This document shows, piece by piece, positions 24,700 through 30,557 of a stretch of DNA of 30,557 nt. This DNA comes from NIOZ-UU13 sp048635425. GTDB taxonomy: Bacteria > Planctomycetota > Phycisphaerae > Sedimentisphaerales > Anaerobacaceae. Numbering within the stretch: the first letter of the stretch is position 1; the number at the start of each line of letters is the position of its first letter. Position numbers and translations under genes: made by a program. Where the stretch lies: NCBI GenBank assembly GCA_048635425.1, contig JAIVYN010000010.1, positions 1 through 30,557 of the forward strand, read 5' to 3'. A model generated the notes under the pieces. The model saw only the letters and a program-made list of their open reading frames with translations. It made no database searches and was not told the DNA's origin.

Positions 24700-25899
24700 A
24701 TGAAAATAGCATACGTTGTTTCGAGTTTGAAAGTTAGTATGACCTTTGTAGTCAATGAGCTCGAAGCGCACGAACAAGCCGGATGGCAGGTTTTGCCGTT
24801 GGTCAGTTGTAAGCCGGGCCCGCTTGAGAATCTGTCCGAAGTTCTGGCCAAATGGAACAAGCGTGCCGTTTTTCGCCCTAATGTTTTTATACAATTAGGT
24901 GTAACCTTACGGGAAATCATTACACACCCGCTTCGTTTCGCAAGAGTCTGCTTTTGGCTGGTAACTTTGCTGGTCCATTGCCCGCTCGAATTTGCAAAAG
25001 CAGTTTATGAGTTAACGACTTCCTGTTACTTTGCCGGTCATTGCAGGCGATTCGGAGCAGAACACATACATGTGCATTTTGCCAGCCGGTCTCTTAGCTT
25101 GGGCTTGATGATTGGGATGTTGACTGATTTGCCTGTGTCCTGTACCGTTCACGCTTTTGACATATTTACAAGAAGTCCGGGCAGCTTACAAATGCGATTA
25201 GCAAAATGTAAATTCATAGCTGCCGTTTCTCAATTCAATGTCGAATATCTTCGCAACACTTGCGGCAAATCTGTCACCGATTTGTGTCGTGTTGTGCATT
25301 GCGGGATAGACGTGGAAAAATTCAGGTCTGTTTCTCGTCAACCGGAAGCCGGCAGAATAATTTGTGTGTGCAGACTCAGCCCGAAAAAGGGTCTGGACGT
25401 TGCGATAAGGGCTTGCGCGAAACTGCGGGACAATAATGTAAAATTCCTGTTCGAGATTGCAGGAGATGGGCCGCAGCGCCGGGCTCTGGAGGAATTGATT
25501 GCCCAATTGCATTTAGCTGATAACGTCAAGTTACTCGGCGCCAGGCCAAATGACCAGCTAACGGAGCTTTTTAGCCGGGCCTGTTTATTTCTTATGCCGT
25601 GTGTTAAAACGCCTGATGGGGATATGGACGGCATTCCCGTTGCGATGATGGAGGCAATGGCGTGCGAGGTGCCGGTAGTGTCAACCGCTATATCGGGTAT
25701 TCCGGAGCTGGTTAAAGACGGCCTGACAGGTCGCCTGACTCCGGAGAAAGACGCCGATGCGCTGGCGCAAATCTTAAAAGTGCTTCTTGAAGATATGAAT
25801 AAAATCGAACAGTTCGGAAAAGCCAGCCGCGAACGTGTCCTAAAGGATTTTTGCATTTCCCAAAACGCGGCAAAGTTGAGGGAGCTAATTGGTGAGTAG
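24700..25899 (+). CDS. Glycosyltransferase family 4 protein (second, WcaL/colanic-type)
   Basis: 399 aa, GT-B fold. Markers are HIHVHFASRS and VSCTVHAFDIF in the N-terminal half, then ICVCRLSPKKGLDVAIRAC and GDGPQRRALEEL. The donor site reads DMDGIPVAMMEAMA followed by AISGIPELV; the second glutamate of E-x7-E is kept while the first is Asp, as in many colanic-acid-type enzymes. It would add a sugar to the lipid-linked repeat unit. The final residues Gly-Glu and the stop codon lie at the very start of the GTGAGTAGTGAG repeat at 25891, so the natural C-terminus may have been replaced. The sugar is unknown. Confidence 0.87.
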   Translation: MKIAYVVSSLKVSMTFVVNELEAHEQAGWQVLPLVSCKPGPLENLSEVLAKWNKRAVFRPNVFIQLGVTLREIITHPLRFARVCFWLVTLLVHCPLEFAKAVYELTTSCYFAGHCRRFGAEHIHVHFASRSLSLGLMIGMLTDLPVSCTVHAFDIFTRSPGSLQMRLAKCKFIAAVSQFNVEYLRNTCGKSVTDLCRVVHCGIDVEKFRSVSRQPEAGRIICVCRLSPKKGLDVAIRACAKLRDNNVKFLFEIAGDGPQRRALEELIAQLHLADNVKLLGARPNDQLTELFSRACLFLMPCVKTPDGDMDGIPVAMMEAMACEVPVVSTAISGIPELVKDGLTGRLTPEKDADALAQILKVLLEDMNKIEQFGKASRERVLKDFCISQNAAKLRELIGE

Positions 25900-25968
25900 T
25901 GAGTGGTGAGTCGTGAGTATTCAATTCACCGATTAACCAATTAACCACTCACCAATTAACCACTCACC
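25891..25968. repeat. GTGAGTAGTGAG-type palindromic repeat, copy 2
   Basis: Starts GGTGAGTAGTGAGTGGTGAG and ends ATTAACCACTCACC, with the shared core GTGAGTATTCA. The termini are near-perfect inverted repeats (GGTGAGTAG against GGTGAGTGG). It matches copy 1 at 2311-2375 in the same orientation and contains the stop codon of the preceding glycosyltransferase gene. Confidence 0.85.
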
Positions 25969-25979
25969 TTTTATACAAC

Positions 25980-27215
25980 ATGCACATTCTCTATATTCAT
26001 CAACATTTTGCCACGCCGGCCGGCAGCACCGGCACACGGTCGTATGAATTTGCCCGCCGATGGGTAAAAGCAGGGCACAAGGTTACCCTGATAGCCGGCC
26101 ATTATGATATCGGCGGTCTGCAAGTGTCCGGCGCACTTTACCAGAAACAGAATATAGAGGGTATAAACGTAGTTGTTGTCGGGACCAAATACAGCAACAA
26201 GCAATCATATCTGCGTAGAATAACATCATTTCTGTCCTTTTGCCTTTTGAGCATTTATGCCGGCCTGAGGACTAAAGGCGTAGACGTTATATATGCATCA
26301 AGCACACCATTGACAGTTGGAATCACCGCTATGGTCATAAAGTGGGTCAAACATATACCTTTTGTTTTTGAAGTGCGCGACCAGTGGCCTGAAATACCAA
26401 TCGAGCTGGGCATCATAACCAACAGGATTCTTGTCAAGATACTTTTATGGCTTGAGAAAACCATTTACAGGAATTGCTCTTCAATAATTGCTCTGTCGCC
26501 GGGTCAGGCGGATGGTATAAGAAAGGTGTTGACCCCCGACAGCCGCAATCGGGGATTGACTGAGGAAAAACCGATAACGGTAATACCCAACAGTTGTGAC
26601 ATTGATATGTTCAGGCCGGATATCGACGGCTCAGCCGTACGACAAAGAATGGGCTGGGGGGATAAACTTGTTCTCCTCCACACAGGCGCAATGGGTAAGG
26701 TCAACGGCCTGGATTTCGTTATCAACGCTGCCGAAAGACTTAAAGAACAGAGTGATATTATGTTTGTATTGATAGGTGATGGAAAGCAAAAGCCATTTCT
26801 GGAAAGCAGGATTAAAAAACTTGGTTTAACAAACGTGGAAATTTTATCCTCCACACCAAAACGAGAGCTGCCCGAATTTTACGCCGCGGCAGATATGGGG
26901 CTTGTGATAATCGGCAATTTTCCTATTATCGAGCACAACTCCGCTAATAAATTTTTCGACTCCTTAAGCGCAGGCAAGCCTGTGCTTTTGAATTATTCCG
27001 GCTGGCAAAGAAAGATTCTCGAAGGCGACGAAGCAGGTTTCGGCTGCACTCTATGCAATCTTGATGAGTTTGTTGAAAGGGTGTTTTACCTGAATTCGCA
27101 TAGGCCGCAGGTAGAACAAATGGGACAAAACGCCCGACAGGTCGCCACCAAAGAATTTAACAGAGATAATTTGGCGACAAAAGCGTTAGATGTAATTTCT
27201 TCGATAGCAAGATAA
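25980..27215 (+). CDS. Glycosyltransferase family 4 protein (third, WbuB-like)
   Basis: 411 aa, GT-B fold. The N-terminus HILYIHQHFATPAGSTGTRS and the segment FVFEVRDQWPEIPIELG are hallmarks of the WbuB-like GT4 group, in which WbuB transfers N-acetyl-L-fucosamine. The C-terminal half has LLHTGAMGKVNGLDFVINAA, FVLIGDGKQKPFLE and NSANKFFDSLSAGKPVLLNY, with Asn-Ser-Ala-Asn-Lys replacing a standard E-x7-E start as in WbuB relatives. A fucose-type deoxysugar donor would fit gmd and fcl in this locus, but this is inference. The upstream repeat leaves 11 bp before the ATG and no strong ribosome binding site. Confidence 0.87.
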   Translation: MHILYIHQHFATPAGSTGTRSYEFARRWVKAGHKVTLIAGHYDIGGLQVSGALYQKQNIEGINVVVVGTKYSNKQSYLRRITSFLSFCLLSIYAGLRTKGVDVIYASSTPLTVGITAMVIKWVKHIPFVFEVRDQWPEIPIELGIITNRILVKILLWLEKTIYRNCSSIIALSPGQADGIRKVLTPDSRNRGLTEEKPITVIPNSCDIDMFRPDIDGSAVRQRMGWGDKLVLLHTGAMGKVNGLDFVINAAERLKEQSDIMFVLIGDGKQKPFLESRIKKLGLTNVEILSSTPKRELPEFYAAADMGLVIIGNFPIIEHNSANKFFDSLSAGKPVLLNYSGWQRKILEGDEAGFGCTLCNLDEFVERVFYLNSHRPQVEQMGQNARQVATKEFNRDNLATKALDVISSIAR

Positions 27216-27261
27216 GCATTGTCTATAGGTTGGCCCAAAGGGGCTGAGGAAAAGAAGTGAA

Positions 27262-28095
27262 ATGAACATAGTAATCCTTACTAATGATAATTTTTTCTCA
27301 TTTACTGTCTTAAAAGATTTTATCAACCTCCAAAAGCAAAATATAAAGCTTATTGTGTTTTCATCAGCGCTTATTGGTAAAAGAAGCACAATTACTTCTA
27401 TCGGATGGTCACTTGCGAATACCGGATTCCACCATACAGTATTCAAGCTTATGGTCTATGGTGTATTTAGAATGATGAGAATAATCTGTAAACTGCTACC
27501 GTTTATTTCAAATCACTATTCATCTTACTTGTGGGCTCAAAGAAATAATATTCCACGTGTGGTTTCTTCGAATATTAACAATAGAGAAGTTGTTGAGCAA
27601 ATTAGGCTCGTCAAACCTGATTTGATAGTCTCGGTTAGTATGAATCAGATTGTGAAAAAGCAAATTCTTGAGATGGTTCCCGAACGATGCATAAATGTAC
27701 ACTGCGCACCATTACCTCGCTATGGTGGTATGAGTCCCTACGTGTGGGCTCTTGCTAACAATGAAGATTATTCTGCAGCAACGATTCACTACATAGATGA
27801 AGGACTTGATACAGGCGATATTATCGTTCAGGAAAAGGTGGCGGTGGCAAATAATGACTCAGCCTTTGCTCTGTTTTATCGTTGCTGCCTGCGAGCCGCG
27901 GAACCGCTAATCAAGGTTGTTAACGAGATTGAAGCCGGTACAGTAACAAGCTATAAGCAGGACTTGTCTAAGAAATCCTACTTCTCGTGGCCAACCAAGG
28001 AATGTGTGAGACAATTACACAAGAATGGATACCATTTGGCTAAAATGGCAGATTTTACTAAGGCAATATTTAAGCAAAAACCCAGCGTCGGATAA
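27262..28095 (+). CDS. Formyltransferase-domain protein, probably a sugar N-formyltransferase
   Basis: 277 aa. It has the Formyl_trans_N catalytic triad N145, H147 and D183 in CINVHCAPLPRYGGMSPYVW and HYIDEGLDTGDI, as in methionyl-tRNA and sugar formyltransferases, which use N10-formyl-tetrahydrofolate. It lacks the C-terminal tRNA-binding domain of Fmt, and its position in a polysaccharide locus favours an amino-sugar substrate (VioF/QdtF-like), giving an N-formyl sugar. The coding sequence is visibly more AT-rich than its neighbours, which may indicate acquisition. GAGGAAAAG lies upstream of ATG. It is the last gene before a long palindrome and the convergent cold-shock gene. The required amino-sugar aminotransferase is not in this window. 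Confidence 0.83.
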   Translation: MNIVILTNDNFFSFTVLKDFINLQKQNIKLIVFSSALIGKRSTITSIGWSLANTGFHHTVFKLMVYGVFRMMRIICKLLPFISNHYSSYLWAQRNNIPRVVSSNINNREVVEQIRLVKPDLIVSVSMNQIVKKQILEMVPERCINVHCAPLPRYGGMSPYVWALANNEDYSAATIHYIDEGLDTGDIIVQEKVAVANNDSAFALFYRCCLRAAEPLIKVVNEIEAGTVTSYKQDLSKKSYFSWPTKECVRQLHKNGYHLAKMADFTKAIFKQKPSVG

Positions 28096-28130
28096 GAAAC
28101 AATAAAGAAGTTCTGGTCAAATCTTACAAC

Positions 28131-28166
28131 GAGCCCGGAAATAAACCGTATATAAAATTTGGGCTC
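28131..28166 (+). terminator. Weak dyad after the formyltransferase gene
   Basis: GAGCCC (28131-28136) pairs with GGGCTC (28161-28166) around a 24-base AT-rich loop, followed by TATCTTGTC. The loop is long and the U-tract poor, so this is only a possible terminator for the polysaccharide transcript. Confidence 0.3.
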
Positions 28167-28250
28167 TATCTTGTCGGATAAATTACAAGTCACGGCGTGC
28201 TCAATAATATTTATGTTGCCAAAACCAAAGTGAGCTAAAGTTATCTTTTT

Positions 28251-28551
28251 GGTTCAAATGCAAAAAAGTTGGTTGATTAACACATGATTATAAAAGGATT
28301 TATCGCTTTTTGGGCACCAGCATAATGTCATAAGTGGGCGGCACCGTTGAAGATACCGCCCGGAGTTTATCCCTGCAAAAGCAGGGGCTGTATGCCACCA
28401 TCAGGGCGCTCGGGTCGCTTCGGCGCGTTGCCCTATCCTCCCCGATGGCGGTGGCATTATACCTATTCATGCTGTTGCCTTAAAGCGTTAAATCCAAAAG
28501 ATTTGCAGGATTTATTTCTTATCAGACCACCAACTTTTTTGCAGTTGAACC
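28251..28551. repeat. 300-bp multi-branched palindromic element
   Basis: The ends 28251-28273 and 28529-28551 are inverted repeats with 22 of 23 matches (GGTTCAAATGCAAAAAAGTT at the left). A second stem pairs 28296-28309 (GGATTTATCGCTTT) with 28482-28495 in 13 of 14 positions. A third pairs GGCACCAGCAT (28313-28323) with ATGCTGTTGCC (28469-28479). Inside lie three hairpins: GGGCGG/CCGCCC (28336-28361), CCCTGC-AAAA-GCAGGG (28371-28386) and TGCCACC/GGTGGCA (28393-28456). There is no coding capacity. It could be a MITE-like insertion or a structured RNA; no target duplication was seen. Confidence 0.8.
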
Positions 28552-28570
28552 TTAATAACAAATAATCAAT

Positions 28571-28600
28571 AAAAAAAGGCCCCACCATTCAGTGGGGCCG
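28571..28600 (-). terminator. Rho-independent terminator of the cold-shock gene
   Basis: On the minus strand the 8-bp stem GGCCCCAC/GTGGGGCC (28578-28585 and 28592-28599, six-base loop) is followed by seven U residues (from 28577 to 28571). It lies 34 bp after the cold-shock stop codon. It could also slow plus-strand transcription arriving from the polysaccharide locus. Confidence 0.88.
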
Positions 28601-28633
28601 TAGTTTTCACGTCCAAACACACCGCAATCCATA

Positions 28634-28837
28634 TTAGCAGGGACGCACATTCGTTGCTTCGGGGCCCTTCTTACCCTCGGCAACCTCAAACTCCACTTCC
28701 TGGCCGTCATATAAAGACCGGAATCCTTCCGCAGTGATGTTCGAGTGGTGGATAAACAAATCCTTACCACCATCGTCGGGAACGATAAAACCAAAACCCT
28801 TCCGCTCATTAAACCATTTTACCTTACCTTTATCCAC
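28634..28837 (-). CDS. Cold-shock domain protein (CspA family)
   Basis: 67 aa, the usual length of CspA-type single-domain proteins, an OB-fold RNA chaperone. RNP1 is KGFGFI (residues 13-18) and RNP2 LFIHHS (27-32, where VFVHFS is common). The opening GKVKWFN and the later GQEVEFEV and GPEATNV are standard. The start is GTG at 28837 (encoding the first Met), supported by AAGGAG seven bases upstream; no in-frame ATG is available. It has its own promoter with a consensus -35, a leader of about 100 nt with a hairpin touching the ribosome site, and a strong terminator, so it is a monocistronic regulated unit. Confidence 0.95.
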   Translation of the reverse strand: MDKGKVKWFNERKGFGFIVPDDGGKDLFIHHSNITAEGFRSLYDGQEVEFEVAEGKKGPEATNVRPC

Positions 28838-28849
28838 AATATTCTCCTT

Positions 28850-28868
28850 AGGCTCTTTTTAGGAGCCT
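28850..28868 (-). promoter_or_regulatory. Leader hairpin next to the cold-shock ribosome binding site
   Basis: On the minus strand AGGCTC (28863-28868) pairs with GAGCCT (28850-28855) over a seven-base loop, and the stem ends one base before AAGGAG. A further CCCT/AGGG dyad is at 28903-28913. The placement fits temperature-dependent control of initiation, known for cspA leaders, but the structure here is my prediction. Confidence 0.45.
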
Positions 28869-28943
28869 GAAATATAGACTCCCTCGTCTTTTATTAGGGG
28901 TACCCTCCGAGGGACAGTAAGGATACTCCTTGAAACAAAAGTA

Positions 28944-28972
28944 AAAATACCGAACAAATCCGCTGTTGTCAA
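28944..28972 (-). promoter_or_regulatory. Sigma-70-type promoter of the cold-shock gene
   Basis: On the minus strand TTGACA (28967-28972) is followed after 17 bp by TATTTT (28944-28949). The -35 is perfect and the -10 matches in 5 of 6 positions. Transcription would start near 28937, giving a leader of about 100 nt. Confidence 0.65.
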
Positions 28973-29106
28973 CTAAATATGTTCAAAAAGTTGAAACTCA
29001 AATCCTTCGCTTTGAACAATTTTCCCAGCGTACGAAAAAAGCGTACATTCGCAATAACCTTTTTTTATAGGAAGCTGTGAAATGCTAAATACCGAACGAA
29101 CAGAAT

Positions 29107-29370
29107 TTACAGCCTGACTTTAAGGCAATCTTTTATAAAGCAGCAGTCGGTGTTACCACACTGACCATCTGACCTCCCAAAACACGGCTCGTACCCTTCT
29201 GTCACCTGGATAGTGTGGATAAGTTCCGGCTTCTTCATTTTCCCTGGGATTATCCCGATCGATCGAGCCTTCGCTTTTATCTCCGGCATCCCCATACCCT
29301 TTTCTGTAACGCGTTTCTTTGCGATATGTTTCTTTGCGGCATGTTTCGTTGCGACTTTTGTTGCGGGCAT
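29107..29370 (-). CDS. Small lysine-rich SAP/Rho-N-like protein with a cysteine cluster
   Basis: 87 aa. Residues 1-24 are Lys/Ala/His-rich with repeated A-x-K-x-A-A-K-K words, like the tails of bacterial histone H1-like proteins. Residues ~28-56 (GMPEIKAKARSIGI, GKMKKPELIHTIQ) fit a SAP or Rho N-terminal helix-extended-loop-helix fold, which binds nucleic acid. Residues 60-83 hold five cysteines (63, 71, 76, 77, 82) in a CFG-CGNTDCC-DCL arrangement that may bind metal or form disulfides. AGGAGATA precedes ATG, so the gene looks real. It follows its own spacing and is not coupled to the cold-shock gene. A nucleoid-associated role is inferred only from the domains. Confidence 0.75.
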   Translation of the reverse strand: MPATKVATKHAAKKHIAKKRVTEKGMGMPEIKAKARSIGIIPGKMKKPELIHTIQVTEGYEPCFGRSDGQCGNTDCCFIKDCLKVRL

Positions 29371-30021
29371 TGTTTATCTCCTATTAGTTTTCTCAAGGCG
29401 TTCTTGCGCCACCTATAATTCTCACTTAACAATATCCAAAATCTCTACCAATTCCTTGTCATACCGCCGACTCACTAAGCCGATTTTCCCACTCCCTCAG
29501 CAAAGTTTCCGGCTCATATATTTTCGACTATTTACGCAGGCTCCCACAATAAATGTGTTCAAAAAGCGTGCATTTTTTGCCAGTTTATGGAATTTTTCTG
29601 AATTTTTGCATTTCCACCCCTGATTTTCAGCCCATTTGGGCATTTGGCTTAAAACTCCCTTTGCCTATTCATGCTATATGCCCTATTTTGACACATATTT
29701 GGCATGCATCTATCGAAAAATCGCCCTGCAAATTTTCAATTTCACCTATCTCGACCGGCCTAAAGCTCCGTATCAGCCCAGAAACTCAACTTCAAATCCC
29801 CGTCCTCAGTCTTATCGGAGCCCGCCATTTGACCCATGCCGACCCAGTCCTATAAGCTCAAGTTATCTACCAAAAAATGCCCATTTCCTGTCATTTTCAC
29901 CAGTTTTTCGGTTGTGCTATAATCAAAAGTAAGGTAGATATTAGTCATACCAGAATAGCTTTTTATATCAGAAAAACTAAGGAAACAGCCTGTAACATTT
30001 TGATTTGAAAGGAATTAGACA
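29371..30021. other. 650-bp region without a convincing gene
   Basis: The plus strand from about 29550 to 29900 is poor in G and rich in pyrimidines, which leaves several overlapping open frames of 98-136 codons, none with a ribosome binding site, a known motif or a consistent codon pattern. Small dyads such as GCCCATTTGGGC occur near 29630. A promoter-like site lies near 29895-29923. I see no RNA gene. Confidence 0.5.
29895..29923 (+). promoter_or_regulatory. Extended -10 promoter before the oxidoreductase gene
   Basis: TGCTATAAT (29915-29923) is a perfect -10 hexamer with the TG extension. The -35 area (TTTCAC, 29895-29900, 17 bp upstream) is poor, as is usual for extended -10 promoters. 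The start would be near 29930, about 90 bp before the ATG at 30022. Confidence 0.5.
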
Positions 30022-30557
30022 ATGTTAAAGATAGGAATGATTGGGGCTGGTTTCGTGGCAGGATTCCACGAAAGGGCTTTGTGTTCGGTCAGGGGTGTCG
30101 AATTAACCGGCGTTTGCGCACCCGAGGGTGCAGAAGCCCTTGCCAAACGTGCACAGGCTGATGGCCTGGGCAATACCAAAGTTTTCAAGAACATCGCCAA
30201 ACTCTGTGCTGCTGTTGATGTAGTCTGTATCTTTGCACCCAATTTTGCCCGACTCGAAATCATGCGCAACATAGCAAAGGCAATCGAAAACGGCACCAAA
30301 ATTAAGGGGATCATTTGCGAGAAACCTCTGGCCCGGAACCTCCAGGAAGCTGACGTAATGGCAAGGATGGCCAAGGCACTCGGTGTGCCTACCGCTTACT
30401 TTGAAAACCAGATTCACATGCCCTCAGTAGTTGAGGCTCAGCGTCAGCTTGCAGCAGTGGAACAGAGCATGGGTTCTGTGCATCTGGCCCGCAGCGCAGA
30501 AGAGCACGGCGGACCGCACGAGCCCTGGTTCTGGGACCCAAAAAGGCAGGGAGGTGG
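30022..30557 (+). CDS. Gfo/Idh/MocA family oxidoreductase, 3' end missing
   Basis: The frame is open from ATG 30022 to the window end (178 full codons). AAAGGA eight bases upstream supports the start. Residues 1-17 (MLKIGMIGAGFVAGFHE) are the NAD(P)-binding Rossmann motif, and ICEKPLA with E100-K101-P102 is the family's EKP motif. It continues with AYFENQIHMP and a following catalytic-domain start (EEHGGPHEPWFWDP). Family members oxidise or reduce cyclitols and sugars, often at C3. With the DUF1080 and ThuA genes at the other end of the window, a role in 3-keto-sugar metabolism is plausible but the genes are 26 kb apart. No signal peptide is present. Confidence 0.93.
   Translation, partial: MLKIGMIGAGFVAGFHERALCSVRGVELTGVCAPEGAEALAKRAQADGLGNTKVFKNIAKLCAAVDVVCIFAPNFARLEIMRNIAKAIENGTKIKGIICEKPLARNLQEADVMARMAKALGVPTAYFENQIHMPSVVEAQRQLAAVEQSMGSVHLARSAEEHGGPHEPWFWDPKRQGG

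Noticed and set aside
28251..28261. GGTTCAAATGC resembling a tRNA T-arm
   Set aside because: No acceptor, D or anticodon arms fit; the sequence is the terminal arm of the 300-bp palindrome.
29213..29932. Three overlapping plus-strand frames of 98-136 codons
   Set aside because: They overlap each other or the SAP-like gene, lack ribosome sites, and arise from a G-poor stretch with few stops.

Overview
The window most resembles a member of the Planctomycetota, probably a Phycisphaerae-type bacterium. This is inferred from gene content: 3-keto-disaccharide hydrolase (DUF1080), ThuA-like, tagatose-3-epimerase-like and Gfo/Idh/MocA genes sit near a secreted DUF4091 glycosidase and an FG-GAP protein, and the intergenic spaces are full of short palindromic repeats. 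No rRNA, tRNA, CRISPR array, transposase or phage gene was found. The first gene (2-502) and the last (30022-30557) are cut by the window edges.

Layout. (1) 1-4208: an exported protein fragment, then three minus-strand genes (ThuA-like lipoprotein, sugar 3-epimerase, DUF1080-ThuA fusion) that look like a module for oxidised (3-keto) sugars. A promoter near 4352-4381 and a structured leader lie upstream. (2) 4427-10383, plus strand: prfB with its programmed +1 frameshift, an exported FG-GAP beta-propeller protein that appears inserted inside a CARDB domain, leucyl aminopeptidase, GTP cyclohydrolase I and a two-domain 6-pyruvoyl-tetrahydropterin synthase homologue. (3) 10479-28095, plus strand: a GT-C membrane glycosyltransferase, then a large cell-surface polysaccharide locus. 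It holds an SDR nucleotide-sugar epimerase, gmd and fcl (GDP-L-fucose), a secreted DUF4091/GH123-like glycosidase, a methyltransferase, a Wzx-type flippase, a pyruvyl transferase, an O-antigen ligase/polymerase, three GT4 glycosyltransferases and a sugar formyltransferase. (4) 28251-30557: a 300-bp multi-branched palindrome, a cold-shock protein, a small lysine-rich SAP-like protein, about 650 bp without a convincing gene, and the start of a Gfo/Idh/MocA oxidoreductase.

How the genes work together. The polysaccharide locus can be read as a Wzx/Wzy-type assembly line. gmd and fcl make GDP-L-fucose, the GT4 enzymes build the repeat unit, methyl, pyruvyl and formyl transferases may decorate it, the flippase exports it and the ligase/polymerase links it. 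No initiating phosphoglycosyl transferase or chain-length regulator is visible, so the locus probably continues elsewhere.

The most unusual signals are non-coding. At least six palindromic or inverted-repeat element types lie between genes. Several touch the 3' ends of genes and appear to supply their stop codons, and two copies of one family flank the polymerase gene. The 300-bp palindrome at 28251-28551 and the 161-bp element at 3259-3419, which has a half copy at 12421, are the best candidates for undescribed elements.
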